64,000 bases of DNA from Mactra quadrangularis (lineage: Eukaryota > Mollusca > Bivalvia > Venerida > Mactridae): positions 10,985,167-11,049,166 of the forward strand of contig CM046295.1 of NCBI GenBank assembly GCA_025267735.1, given 5' to 3'. The notes below the pieces were generated by a model. The model was given only the letters and a program-made list of their open reading frames with translations, had not been told where the DNA came from and did not search any database. This document shows, one piece after another, positions 12,501 to 20,830 of the stretch. The translations under genes and the position numbers were made by a program. Position 1 is the first letter of the stretch. The number at the start of each line of letters is the position of its first letter.

Positions 12501-15500
12501 AGACATGCCTGATTATCTTATTGTGTTGTCTATCTATCGGTCTGTCCGTCCATGGACAATTTCTTGTGTGGACAATAACTTGACTATATCTGTATCTAGG
12601 CTTAGGTCAAACATTTTAACTATTGCTCTTGTGGCCACTGAGTCAACAGATACTGATACTGGGACTTCATTTACTAAAATTTTGTCAGAATTATAACTCC
12701 ACAACAGGGTGTACCTGTATTTACCTGATATTTGCTGCAGAGCAATCCCAGTAATTCTCTGCTAGGGCACCAGTCTGGATCCCTGAAAATTGCCATTATT
12801 GTTAATCACAATGAGGGACTGCAAATCTTTATTCTAAATAAGCAAGCTTAGGTTAATATTAGTTGTACCAAGAGACTGACTAGGGATTCCTTTGGGATTC
12901 TTAATCAGTCAGAGTCATTGCTTGTAATTATGTGACAATTAATTATGCCCCCTTTTCTTGTCTTAGATAACACCTGGTGCTGCAAGACGTAGAACCAAAT
13001 CAGCAGAATCTCTGGGAGTAAGTCGTAGAATGAAACCAATTAGTTCTGAAGATGTTAAATCAGGACCTGGGTTGCCATGGAGAACAGCTGCACGTGCTAA
13101 CAGATATAGGTATGCGGTAGACATAATTTTGTCCTTTTTTACATTGTTTATCAACTTTATATATAGTGTGGTGTAGTGGCTAAGTTATAGTTGCCATGGT
13201 GAGATATGGCTAGCTCAGTTGTTTTCATACAAGTCTTCTGGTTAGGGGTCAAGGGTTTGTTTCCCTGGCTTGGCATACTTTTGTGGAGTTTGGTCATGAA
13301 ATGATTTCTACAGCCATTCTCTTTTACCACTGATTCTAAATTGTGTTGGACAGTTGTCAATGACTGACAGTTGTATGCACCTACTAGAAAAGGTGAGTAG
13401 GTTGTATATGACCTATACAATGTGTTGCGAGTGATGTTATAAGTAATAGTGTTTTGCAAATTGACTGCATTATTTGAATTTCAGGTATATGTACGGACTC
13501 AATATAAGGATATTGTGGGAAGCAGGGGTGGCTGAGTGGTTACAACATCGGGGTAGTAATTATTGGAGAGCCTGCTAAGGGTTGGTTAGAATCCCATTCT
13601 AAAACTACCCTGTTGGTCCCTTGAGCAAGAAACTTTATCCTTCTAGCTCAGCACTGGGGGACCAGAAATGGAACTCTACAGTGATTAATCTAAGTTGCAT
13701 AATTTTTAATTTTACAACCAAGCTAAAATGAAATAATATAACAATGAAAATAAATATCATTCTATTCTGTTCCAGGGGTTATCCACCAGAGCATGTACCA
13801 GGACATACCAGTCTAATGGAGAACAGTGAAAACTACACGCCATCTAATACATTAAACTATACTTCTATAAATATAACACATGATGATGACGATGATGAGG
13901 ACACACAGTCCTCCATGCAGGAAGAATTTGAAAGAATGAAACTTGATGATAGTGCTTTGTCTACTGCTGTCACTGGACGTGGTGTTAAGGTAAGTTTTGT
14001 ACATACAGTAGGTGTGGCTTAGATGTTTGGTGGGTGGGGCTTGGCAGTGGTGGAATAGGTGGTAGGTGTGGCTTATCTGTTTGATGATAGTGCTTTATCT
14101 ACTGCTGTCACTGGACATGGTGTTAAGGTAAGTTTGGTACATTCAGATAGAAGGTGGGCATGGCTCAGCAGTGTTTAGGTGATTTGTAGTTGGGGCTTAG
14201 AAATGGTGTGCAGGGCTTAGAAATTGTAGGTGTGGTTTGATGTTGTGGTTAAGAAGTGTTTATATAAGTGGTAGGTGTGACCTAGCAGTGTTATGATGAG
14301 TGGTGGTCATGACATAGCTGTGTTTATATGAGATTAACAATGCTCTTAACTATGGTGGACAGGCTTGAGCAGTGTTTTAAGAATTGGTGGCACTGTTAAA
14401 TATGCGCAGGATTTCGTATCTTTTTGTGTTCTAAAAGCGTGACTGGTTAAACTCACCTTTATTTAAGTTACCTGGTCTTGACCTGCTTTAACCTTCCATG
14501 AAAATTTGACAAGAATATCACTTTTCTTCTATTAGTAAGATAAATAAAGAAGTTGTAGACTTTGTGGAAGGGTTAGTGAGTACTGGTAATGTACAAGGGT
14601 CCAGGAATGCAGGTTAGGAGAGCTAACCACCGTAAAGACCATAATTTGTTTTGACTGTGTTAAAATTAAAAACTTAACTATCTTGTTTCAGGTTGAAATT
14701 GTTCAGTTAAGACGACAGATCAATGAGGAAAGATTAGCTCGACACAAAGCGGAACAAAAAGTTGTTGAGGTAAGTTAAAAATAATGTTAAGTCCAATAAT
14801 AAAAAATCTCATATTTGAGAATAGGAGAATTCCCTGAGGGAGAAAATTTAGAACTCTATTGAAAAAGGGCATTAAACAGTAGAAACACTAACTAACAAAA
14901 TAGAACTAACATTTTGTTTTACAAAAATTAAAGGAATATTTACTGTTATTTGCAGCATAAGATTAGTCAAATATTAATGTTCATCCCTGCAAATTTTTAT
15001 ACAAATATAAAAAACACATCTTTGTTTGTTTTCAGTTGACATTGGACAACAAAAAATTACGAGAAGAAAATAGCCGTTTAAAACGTACAAAAGGAAGTCT
15101 TCTAGATGATGATTCTGTCTTAGAGAGTATTGAAGCCTCATTTAAACAATTTCATGAATTTATGGACTTGCTTAGAGATGCCGGGTAAGTTGAAGAGTTA
15201 CTTCCCTTTTTTGTACACTCCAGAGATTTTGGTCTTCGTAAGGACAGTAAATAGAAGTACAGGCTTAGTGACATGGCTGAAACTTTTTTAACTTAAATGA
15301 AAGCTTATGCTGTCATGTTTGTGTTGCTTACAAGGATAAAGATTTTTTCGAAGTCTTATATTTTTGTAGCGTTGACTCGGTCAGCATTTTAGCCGGTTCA
15401 CTGAGAAGGAATTGACCAATCAGTGACATCCGGGAAGTCGCCCTCTCTCAGCTGTTGACATTGAGCCGAACAGACCTGTTCTTCATTTTAATGTTTTATA

Positions 15501-16883
15501 TCTGGTCACACCAACCTAATGAATATACACAAACTAATCATTTACATTGGTTTTGTGTTCAACACCTTTCACTTTATTTTTAAAACTATTCAAGTTAGTT
15601 AGTTGAAAAATTATTTGGAGTTATGCCACTTTTTTACTTAAAAATTTGCAATTATGAGGTTAAAGTATTTCCTAAATAAAATATCTTTTGATACTCTTCA
15701 AGATATTTGAATGAAAGATGATGAGCTTATTCACGAGTACTTATTCTATAAAGCTATGGAGAGAAAATAATTAGGGATTTTTTTTTTGTGCTATGCCCCT
15801 TTCATTCTTTAAAAATATGTCTTGCATGTTGTTAGAATTATCTGTCTGAGTTATTTCCCTTGAAAATTTAAGTCAAGACTTCAAACTACTCTTGTTTTAA
15901 GATTTAAACCTTGCCATAAACAAAACACTTGAAAAATCGAGGATGCGGTGCTTAGACTTTGGGATACAAATGAGAAAATGTGTCACATTGTGTCAATTTT
16001 GGCAATTTTCTTGAAAAACAGAGTGCAGATAAGCACTAAGCTGTGGTAACTAAATAAAACTTCATTAATTGCTTTATGTTTCTTTTCATTATTTTTCAGA
16101 TTGGGTAAACTGATCTCAATGGCGGGTTTAGACGCAGAAGATTCACCTTTTAATAGTAACGCAAGAGATCACATTCAGAGCTTTCAAAAGTCATTCGGAA
16201 AGGCAAACCCCTATTCAGGTGATATAGAAGGAAAATTAAACGGAAATATTCGTCCGAAACCGTATCTTAGCAACTCCCATTTACGTGACCCCGTAATGAA
16301 TGATAGTCAAGATTCACAAAATCAAAGTGGATTTAACGATACCCACGACGAGGCTCAGAAGAGGCGGGATGAACTTTACGAGAAAATCCTTCGTGATACA
16401 AGCACAGCATTTAATAGAATCGGGGAACAAAACGTAACACTTAATATTTCAGCCGATACCAGCGGGGAAGTTAACCTTGAAAACATTCATGATGATAGTG
16501 ATTTTAAACGTGAAAAAGTGCCCCGATCAAAAATACCTAAACCGAGCTCTGGAAAACGTGGAACCGATTCGGACACGGATTATGACCGATCTATGGCTTC
16601 TGAAAAAATTGACAATCTGAAAGGCCCTGGTGGCGAAATCATAATGTCGTTATCTCCTTTTGAGGATGACGGAAACAAAGAAAACAATGAAGATATGCAT
16701 GAGAGAAGCGGTGTTGGTCAAACATCGCGTGTCAGTGATTTTAGTTATGGAATGGATAGTTTTGAACAATCGTATGTCAGTGAACGGGGAGAAGTTGTCC
16801 ATCTTGGAGACGAGATGGATTACCCAGAAAGCCCATCACCCATTCGTAATGATAATGATGACGATGATGATGATGATTTTTAG
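1988..16883 (+). CDS. CEP78: Centrosomal protein of 78 kDa (CEP78), 3' part of gene, nine coding exons
   Basis: Joined exons 1988-2162, 5210-5323, 10049-10113, 12294-12401, 12967-13109, 13776-13989, 14692-14769, 15036-15184 and 16100-16883 give one frame of 609 residues plus stop. Every junction is GT..AG. The product starts within the leucine-rich repeats ([20 protein letters not shown], then [18 protein letters not shown] and [11 protein letters not shown]). It continues with a basic linker, an acidic stretch, a coiled coil (about residues 270-325) and the block [20 protein letters not shown] followed by [11 protein letters not shown]. These blocks match human CEP78 in order and wording. 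CEP78 is known to be a centriolar protein that works with the EDD-DYRK2-DDB1-VprBP ubiquitin ligase and CP110 in ciliogenesis. Its human loss causes cone-rod dystrophy with hearing loss. About 230 N-terminal residues are missing because they lie left of the window. The C-terminal tail of about 250 residues is poorly conserved and ends in an aspartate run. The identification is firm; expression and exact exon usage are inferred. Confidence 0.93.
2390..3175. repeat. Degenerate tandem repeat rich in 'attagtgacc'
   Basis: About thirty occurrences of 'caaattagtgaccc' or 'aaataagtgac' are spaced roughly 20-40 bases apart, often with 'tgctttcagtc' and 'acatatgactgtgag' between them. It looks like an old, scrambled array of about 65 bases. 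It lies in the CEP78 intron after exon a. Confidence 0.8.
3466..3530. repeat. (TAA)n microsatellite with possible retroelement end
   Basis: About 21 near-perfect TAA units, then 'ctttattttctgaagg'. On the minus strand this reads as AATAAAG followed by (TTA)n, a typical 3' end of non-LTR retroelements. The 400 bases to the right, AT-rich and without a recognisable frame, may be that element's 3' region. Confidence 0.6.
3976..4236 (+). mobile_element. tRNA-derived SINE, family 1 (3' truncated)
   Basis: The head has box A 'ggctagctcagttgg' and box B 'gggttcgattcc'. It is followed by the family body: 'tcatgaaattatttct', 'cattctccctcctacca', 'gtagggcagttgtc', 'taatccagagatt' and 'ccaggaggagtgagtagg'. 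It lacks the 'gtgttgctacggcgttaaac' tail. It is intronic in CEP78, same strand. Confidence 0.87.
5210..5323 (+). CDS. CEP78: CEP78 exon b (last leucine-rich repeats)
   Basis: The acceptor is 'atttttcag' and the donor is ATTG|gttagt. The exon enters and leaves in phase 1. It encodes [18 protein letters not shown], then [20 protein letters not shown], which closely resembles human [34 protein letters not shown]. The last exon bases and the donor (TTGATTG|GTTAGT) resemble the unit of the tandem array that follows directly. Confidence 0.93.
5324..5670. repeat. ~31-bp minisatellite starting at a CEP78 splice donor
   Basis: Eleven copies of about 31 bases of the form 'ctgattggttgataaatttgt' plus 'aacct...' occur at 5317, 5347, 5379, 5412, 5443, 5475, 5505, 5535, 5568, 5598 and 5629. 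The first copy spans the exon b end and its donor. T-rich sequence follows to about 5960. Confidence 0.9.
6072..6398. mobile_element. MITE of the TTAAAG family
   Basis: The ends 'ttaaaggtact' and 'agtacctttaa' are perfect inverted repeats of 11 bases; total 327 bases, no coding. Interior phrases ('atatcaactttt', 'ctgatattgacaatt') recur in a degenerate relative near 4600-4760. Related elements lie at 46141, 50024 and 54637. A TTAA target duplication would suggest piggyBac-like mobilisation, but here TTAA could be part of the ends. Confidence 0.65.
6907..7224 (+). mobile_element. tRNA-derived SINE, family 1, full length
   Basis: The head 'ctggctagctcagttgg', a decayed B box 'tggtttaattcc', the whole body, and a tail 'gtgttgctaaagtgttaaac' plus (CAAA)n are present. 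About 315 bases. Intronic in CEP78, sense orientation. Confidence 0.88.
7768..7791 (+). CDS. CEP78: Candidate 24-nt CEP78 microexon
   Basis: A 24-base block lies between 'aatatttttag' and 'gtaggt', two plausible splice sites. It is in phase 1 on both sides, so it would add E-M-D-A-N-P-T-H between NPLI and DRDLV without breaking the frame. No counterpart is known to me in human CEP78. It may well be chance and needs transcript support. Confidence 0.22.
7810..8298. mobile_element. Fold-back element with strong hairpin
   Basis: 'gcatattgcattttattacc' at 7810 is repeated inverted at 8212-8240. A second hairpin at 8237-8298 pairs 'catgggtgtttggggaac' with 'gttccccaaacacccatg' around a 5-base loop. 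A short direct duplication 'tgccctcgcgtgcgaactgt' lies inside (7917-7960). The region is CpG-richer than its surroundings. It is likely a MITE; its ends and target duplication are not certain. Confidence 0.55.
8710..9205. mobile_element. Fold-back repeat with 'cctagttttt' motifs
   Basis: 'ggtttcccagcattcctag' at the left and 'actgctgggaagcctgg' at the right are inverted. Both arms carry repeated 'tcctagttttt'. The minus strand between 9000 and 8764 is open for 78 codons (starts [18 protein letters not shown]). I do not recognise that peptide; it may be the remnant of a mobile-element protein. Confidence 0.45.
9512..9765. mobile_element. Interspersed repeat, 'tacccccgcttcgaag' type
   Basis: Starts 'tatacccccgcttcgaag', has 'gtccgtgcgtccgtccgtcc' and ends 'gcgggggtatcactagtgag' then 'cattagctcacag'. 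The two ends are partly inverted. It resembles a class I associate with bivalve genomes and is related in style to 52027-53085. The coding protein is not identified. Confidence 0.55.
10049..10113 (+). CDS. CEP78: CEP78 exon c
   Basis: The acceptor is 'attttcacag' and the donor is GAG|gtagga. The exon enters in phase 1 and leaves in phase 0. It encodes [20 protein letters not shown] then TE, which follows NPLI just as human continues NPLIDHSMMKAVIKKVL. A 1.77-kb minisatellite starts about 25 bases after the donor. Confidence 0.88.
10140..11910. repeat. Large minisatellite, 30-bp unit, about 60 copies
   Basis: The unit is 'tgttctgtaaatagtaacaa' + 'gatgacatta' (30 bases). Variants of 27-29 bases occur ('tttctataaatag', 'ctataaatag', 'taaataataac'). 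At 11670-11890 it changes to a higher-order unit of 57 bases, repeated four times ('gatatttggttataaatag' alternating with 'gatgatgtttgttctataaa'). Because the unit is a multiple of three it stays open in several frames on both strands, giving false open frames ([10 protein letters not shown] repeats). Position: the CEP78 intron after exon c. Confidence 0.97.
12190..12265. repeat. Short inverted repeat
   Basis: 'cagggatgtgaaatt' and 'aattctacatctctg' pair around 'gtccacttgccaatggacag'. Related phrases occur near 495, 3425 and 5100, so this is probably a small dispersed element. Confidence 0.45.
12294..12401 (+). CDS. CEP78: CEP78 exon d (basic linker)
   Basis: The acceptor is 'cttattttag' and the donor is CGA|gtaagt, phase 0 on both sides. 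It encodes [20 protein letters not shown] then [16 protein letters not shown]. This lines up with human [20 protein letters not shown] and the basic segment after it. The exon is lysine and arginine rich with no recognised domain. Confidence 0.88.
12967..13109 (+). CDS. CEP78: CEP78 exon e
   Basis: The acceptor is 'ttgtcttag' and the donor is TATAG|gtatgc, leaving in phase 2. It encodes [17 protein letters not shown] and ends [16 protein letters not shown]. The end matches human [20 protein letters not shown], so this is a conserved short motif between the repeats and the coiled coil. Confidence 0.91.
13200..13446 (+). mobile_element. tRNA-derived SINE, family 1, decayed
   Basis: Box A 'tggctagctcagttg' is kept and box B has decayed ('agggtttgtttcc'). 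The body is present with an internal deletion ('gacagttgtatgcacctac'), then 'cctatacaatgtgttgcga'. It lies in the 666-base CEP78 intron between exons e and f. Confidence 0.82.
13527..13735 (+). mobile_element. tRNA-derived SINE, family 3
   Basis: The head 'ggggtggctgagtggttac' (A box of tRNA-Ser/Leu type) and 'gttggttagaatcccat' (B box) are followed by 'ttgagcaagaaactttatcc', 'tctagctcagcactggggga' and 'ccaagctaaaatg'. Sister copies are at 22426 and 51624. It sits directly after a family 1 SINE. Confidence 0.8.
13776..13989 (+). CDS. CEP78: CEP78 exon f (acidic, disordered)
   Basis: The acceptor is 'gttccag', entering in phase 2 and completing the Arg codon AG|G. The donor is AAG|gtaagt. It begins [16 protein letters not shown], contains a [11 protein letters not shown] acidic stretch and ends [11 protein letters not shown]. 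It is low complexity and poorly conserved apart from its place in the gene. The last ~50 bases and the donor are repeated in the intron 138 bases downstream. Confidence 0.9.
13943..14135 (+). repeat. Tandem duplication of an exon tail with its splice donor
   Basis: The block 13943-13997, the end of CEP78 exon f plus donor, recurs 138 bases downstream at about 14081-14135. It has few changes (TTGTCT/TTATCT, GGACGT/GGACAT) and keeps AAGgtaagt. The stretch between carries the diverged rest of the unit ('ggtgtggcttag'). Weaker 'gtaggtgtggctta' echoes continue to about 14400. Confidence 0.9.
14488..14670 (+). mobile_element. SINE family 2 fragment (body only)
   Basis: Contains 'ttccatgaaaatttgac', 'ctttgtggaagggttagtga', 'gtactggtaatg', 'gggtccaggaa' and 'ttgactgtgttaaaa'. 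It ends about 20 bases before the acceptor of exon g. No head is present. Confidence 0.7.
14692..14769 (+). CDS. CEP78: CEP78 exon g (start of coiled coil)
   Basis: The acceptor is 'cttgtttcag' and the donor is GAG|gtaagt, phase 0 on both sides. It encodes 26 residues, [20 protein letters not shown] then EQKVVE. Heptad hydrophobic spacing and high charge fit a coiled coil. It is equivalent to human [20 protein letters not shown]. Confidence 0.92.
15036..15184 (+). CDS. CEP78: CEP78 exon h (coiled coil and conserved block)
   Basis: The acceptor is 'tgttttcag' and the donor is CCGG|gtaagt, leaving in phase 2. It encodes [20 protein letters not shown], then [20 protein letters not shown] and FMDLLRDAG. 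The human counterpart reads [20 protein letters not shown] then LDLLKDAG. This is the most conserved C-terminal part of the family. Confidence 0.95.
16100..16883 (+). CDS. CEP78: CEP78 terminal coding exon
   Basis: The acceptor is 'tatttttcag'. The first base completes GG|A (Gly). It opens [17 protein letters not shown], matching human LGQLATMAGIDQSDF. About 245 further residues are rich in Ser, Asp, Glu, Asn and Lys and look disordered. They include [20 protein letters not shown], which could be a short helix. The frame ends in [11 protein letters not shown] and TAG at 16881. The tail is not recognisably conserved with vertebrates. Confidence 0.93.
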
Positions 16884-18079
16884 ATTTTTATTTAAATTAC
16901 AAATTTTGTAGCTTCATCAGTTTAGTTTTTTCTGATGGTTAATTTATGAGTGTATATAATTTTTTCTCTTATATAAGCTAAGTAGAAGAATTCCAATTCT
17001 GTAGTGATATTTTGTTAACTCATATTCGATTGGTTGATTTTTGGTTTAATACATATTGGAAGTAATTTTCAGCCAATCGCAGCTTTTCTATTATAAACAT
17101 TTAGTCATACAAATATATTTAGTAGTCATTGGAGATAATGAATATTATAACGAAGCAAAGTTCTGCTGAATGTGACCTGTAGTATGAGCTTGTTGTTTCT
17201 AAAATTAGCAACTATGTGAGACGAGAGTTTAAGATTGGGTTTTGATTAACATGAGGATTACCTAGACAATGACTTTTAAGCAGAAATTTTGTCTGACAAA
17301 TAAGGGACTTAAGTCAGTCATTTCCCCTTGTATATACTCTTCAAATAGGTAGGTCCAATCAGTTGGATTACTCGGGATTTTACCCTTACTTTTCAATGTC
17401 AATTTGCCACAATTAATATTTTTTGTGAATCATTTCATTTGTTTGAAATTTAAGCTAAGTATTTTTAAGGTAAAGAGCTATCTAAATTTCATCACTTCTA
17501 TTAATATCTTAATTAACAAGAAAGATATTAGATGAAATATTTAGTTGTCCTTACATAGAAATTTAATGATGAAATTCGAGGATTCCAACTGTTAAAACCT
17601 ACTTACCAATTGGATTGCTTCAGATTTTATCAGGGAAAGATAACTGACAAAAGTCCCCAAATAAATAGGTTTATTTAAATCATTGTAAGACGCAAGCTTT
17701 ACACATTTTCTAATATATGTTAATTTTACTATGTGCTTTTTTGTACCTATTTAAGAAAGATTCATAACAGATTGAAACAAATTTGAGGAAAGCTTACCCG
17801 TATCGGGTAAATGTTTTTTAGGCTTAAATATTTATCATGATTTTTCCCATCTCATCATGGCGATATCATGAATATTTTTCAACTGTCGGTCGCACATACA
17901 TTAACCCCACTGATTTAGAACTGGCTTCAATACTTCCATACTCCAGATTGATAAAAAATAGATATCCATATTTTTGTACCACAATTATTTAAACAAAAAT
18001 TGAGTATTTAAATCACACAGGGTTCATGTATGCGCCACAGTGCTTCTTTTTGTCCCATCAATACTTTTTTTATTTTATT
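16884..18079 (+). other. CEP78 3' untranslated and downstream region
   Basis: AT-rich sequence after the stop codon with no other gene seen. An AATAAA lies at 17660-17665 and another at 20658-20663; either could be the poly(A) signal. A short palindromic repeat of about 160 bases sits at 17884-18045, with ends reading 'cattaaccccactgattta' and the inverted form. The same motif recurs near 27680, 36900 and 54000. Confidence 0.4.
17660..17665 (+). terminator. Candidate poly(A) signal for CEP78
   Basis: AATAAA about 780 bases after the CEP78 stop. It is the first clear hexamer I see. A second at 20658-20663 (GTGAATAAAAGG) is an alternative that would give a 3.8-kb 3'UTR. Neither can be chosen from sequence alone. 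Confidence 0.25.
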
Positions 18080-18080
18080 A

Positions 18081-18328
18081 TTCCCGGCGAGGCATACTTT
18101 CGTGGAGCTTGGTCATGAAATTATTTCTACGGCCATTCTGGCTCCTTCAAATGATTTCTAATTATGTAGGGAAGTTGTCAGTCACTGAAGAAAGTATGCA
18201 CTTAGTAGTTAGTTAACAGCTAAATCCGGAGATTTAGCCTTTCCAGGAGGAATGAGTAGGTTGACTGACTGCTGTTATATGACCAATGCAAAGAGTTGCT
18301 ACAGCATTAAACCCAACAAACAATCAAA
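18081..18328 (+). mobile_element. tRNA-derived SINE, family 1, head missing
   Basis: Starts at 'attcccggcgaggcatact' inside the B box and runs through the complete body to 'ttgctacagcattaaaccca' and 'acaaac'. Downstream of CEP78. Confidence 0.87.
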
Positions 18329-18621
18329 CTATATTTTTTGCAGAATTATAGCCCTTTGATGACAAATCTTGTCCACTAATTTTCTCAGCACCTATTGTAC
18401 TGATTTGAATCAAACTTGAAAGACCTGTGGGGGTATATCATCACATTCATTGATAAGTCTAGTTCTGATGTATCATATTTTATATACTGATTCCATGTTT
18501 CTGTTTTATTTGGTCTGTGATTATTGTTTTTAATTAATTGTGATAGTACACCTTTAACTCCATTTTATTTTTTCTTTTAAATATGTTGATTGTATAGCTC
18601 TTTCATTTTGTCCTGAGACTT

Positions 18622-19051
18622 GGGGCACGTTCCGCAAGGCGATCGCTAGCTAGCGCTTTGTAGCGATTTCCTACGGAACGGTTTGCTACGATCGAGCAAA
18701 TTGAATCGCTAGCTAGCGAAACGTAGCAAGTTTTTTTCTTGCTAGCCGTATCATTCAGAACACTTCTGCTTATTTCAAAATGGCTGCCCCCTGTGGGAAC
18801 GTGTTTCTTTTTCAAGAATACTGATATATATTTCATTTAATGCATATATTTCATCAAAGTGGTTAAAAAGAATATTCATGAGGATAATTGATTTAAATAT
18901 TTTTCATTTGTTACAATTTTGAACTATTTGTTTGAGGAAGTCGCCATTTTGTTTTTGCTAGCTTGAAGCAAACTGTTCCGTAGACCTCTTATGCTACAAA
19001 AAATCGCTTTCAAAAAGCGACAGCTAGCGATCACCTTGCGGAACGTGCCCC
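18622..19051. mobile_element. MITE with ~30-90 base inverted ends, 'ggggcacgttccgcaagg'
   Basis: The left end 'ggggcacgttccgcaaggcg' and right end 'ccttgcggaacgtgcccc' are inverted repeats. They extend imperfectly for about 90 bases ('gctagctagcg', 'tacggaacggtttgct'). Length is 430 bases. A clear target duplication was not seen, so the superfamily is open. The minus-strand frame of 77 codons inside is not a recognised protein. Confidence 0.82.
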
Positions 19052-19380
19052 TCAACTTAATTAAGACCAAAATGCTGATTAATTATCATTGATAGTTTGT
19101 TCGCATTGACCTGAGACAAAACTACAGATTAAATATCATTTATAGCTTTTTAGCATTGATCTGTGTCTAGGAATACATGTGTAAAGTCTTGGGTCAACAT
19201 GAACTAGCTATATATATGTGCTAGAATGTTAAATAGAGTGTTTGCTAGTTGGGTAATTGTGTGTCATGTAAACAATTCCGTGTTTGTTTTGTTGATTTGT
19301 TTATTTAACTACTTAGTATAAGTTTGTGTATTTTTCTGTAGTAGTATGCTAAGTTTTATTAGTTTAATGTAGCAGAGGTA

Positions 19381-19710
19381 TTGTGCGTAAAGTTTGACCC
19401 CGATCTGACCTTTATGCAAGAGTATTCATTACATTGAATACTAATGTAGTATTAATGCTTGATAACGATCAGAGTATATCATCAAAGCTCGAATGTAATT
19501 ATTACACAGGGATTACTTTTTTAAAATGTACAATGAGTGTCTATTACACAGTGGCCGAGAGGATTATACGATGTAAATTGATTGTTTATTTTGAAAATGT
19601 TACGTGCCGAAGTGTAGAATAGGCGTGGTATCGATTTTCATGGGAATATGTGTAGATAATTATTAGATGCAAATGTGAAAGGTCAGATCAGGGTCAAATT
19701 TTATGCACAA
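19381..19710. mobile_element. MITE with ~34-base inverted ends and TA flanks
   Basis: The left end is 'ttgtgcgtaaagtttgaccc' then 'cgatctgacct'. The right end is 'aggtcagatcagggtcaaat' then 'tttatgcacaa'. Both are flanked by TA (19379-19380, 19711-19712). Length is 330 bases, so a Tc1/mariner-like non-autonomous element is likely. The 62-codon frame inside is not a gene I recognise. Confidence 0.83.
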
Positions 19711-19764
19711 TATAATACGGAAATTGTACTCCCTTGCTTTAAAGTTAGCCTTTATGGTGACATG

Positions 19765-20070
19765 GAAGAGTGACTGCTTACCACTCAAGAGGTTGTTGCC
19801 CCTAAGTTTGGACCATGGATTTTTATCGGGTTACATTTGGCACCCAACATAAACCACCCACTAGGAATTTATGTGATTGCACCCTTAGATTGTCCCACAG
19901 ACAATCAACCTTCAAGAATTCAAGAAAGAAATCTGATATAGAAGGGGTGTATGTAGCTGAGGTATAATACAGAAATTATTTGGCGATGAGGAAGAGTGTC
20001 CCATTATGACTTGAAAGGTTGTTGGTTCAAGTCTTCGTTAGGACCATGGATTTTTATTGGGTTATGTTAA
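19765..20070 (+). mobile_element. Two tRNA-like SINE fragments
   Basis: 'gacatggaagagtgactgct' with 'gaccatggatttttatcggg' (to 19830) and a second copy 'cgatgaggaagagtgtccca' with 'ttggttcaagtcttcgttag' and 'gaccatggatttttattggg' (19983-20060). A third relative is at 24033-24117. They look like one family in partial tandem. Confidence 0.5.
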
Positions 20071-20139
20071 CAGGATCTGTCTAATAAAATGTTTCCATTC
20101 CAAAATATGATGAAAGCAATATTATGTTGCTAGAAACTT

Positions 20140-20460
20140 GTATTACAAGAAAAAAATGTATACAATCTTTCTGTATTACAAAATATTACAATGTGATATA
20201 TCAGTGTTTTTTTAACAAAATATTTGTTAGTAAGTTTTACAGAGTATTACAAAATACTGATAATTGTCTGTATTACAATATATTCATTCAAATATTGTAG
20301 GGTTTCTGTGTATTACAGAATATTTGTATGTGTAATACATTCAAAGTATTACAAATACAATTATATTTGTAACATGAAATTCAATTCTTTTTGTGTATTA
20401 CAAAATGCTTTAGATTTCTGTATTACAATAAAAATTACAACACTTACTATTTTATAGTTA
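20140..20460. repeat. Degenerate tandem repeat of 'gtattacaaaatat'
   Basis: At least ten variants of 'tattacaaaatat' are spaced irregularly, with very AT-rich sequence between. Not a gene; an open frame here is built from the repeat. Confidence 0.6.
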
Positions 20461-20734
20461 CTCCCCTTGATCATAGACAATAATTTTTATTGCTGTTTTA
20501 TGTGTCTATAGCAATTTCTCAAACCTCTGTCAAAGCCTTTTCGATGAGACTGTATTTAAATATTTGATGTTGTTCTGATTTGTTGGTCTAGTATAACAAA
20601 CTTATGTATTATTTTACATGTATATTTAGTTGTAACATATTATTTTTTAAGTGAGTGAATAAAAGGAAACTAGCTTAAGACTGTTTTATATTTACTTCGT
20701 ATGAAGGAGATTTTAAGCGTACATCATATTTTTT

Positions 20735-20830
20735 TACAATAACCCCAGATCTAATAATCATCCTCAGACAGGCGATATCTCACAGTACCCATTTAAACCT
20801 GGATGGAGTGGAACAAGTGTAGGTAAATAT
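20735..20830 (-). mobile_element. SINE family 4 fragment
   Basis: 'cacagtacccatttaaacct' and 'ggatggagtggaacaagtgt' match the segment at 59285-59335 ('acagtacccatttacacct'). It is the 3' part of a tRNA-derived element whose head is seen at 59862-59945. Confidence 0.55.

Noticed and set aside
12963..13459. Minus-strand frames of 63 and 100 codons
   Set aside because: The first is antisense to CEP78 exon e and the second is SINE sequence.
16660..16911. 83-codon frame overlapping the last CEP78 exon
   Set aside because: It is a shifted-frame shadow of the true CEP78 reading frame, which has homology and correct splice phase.
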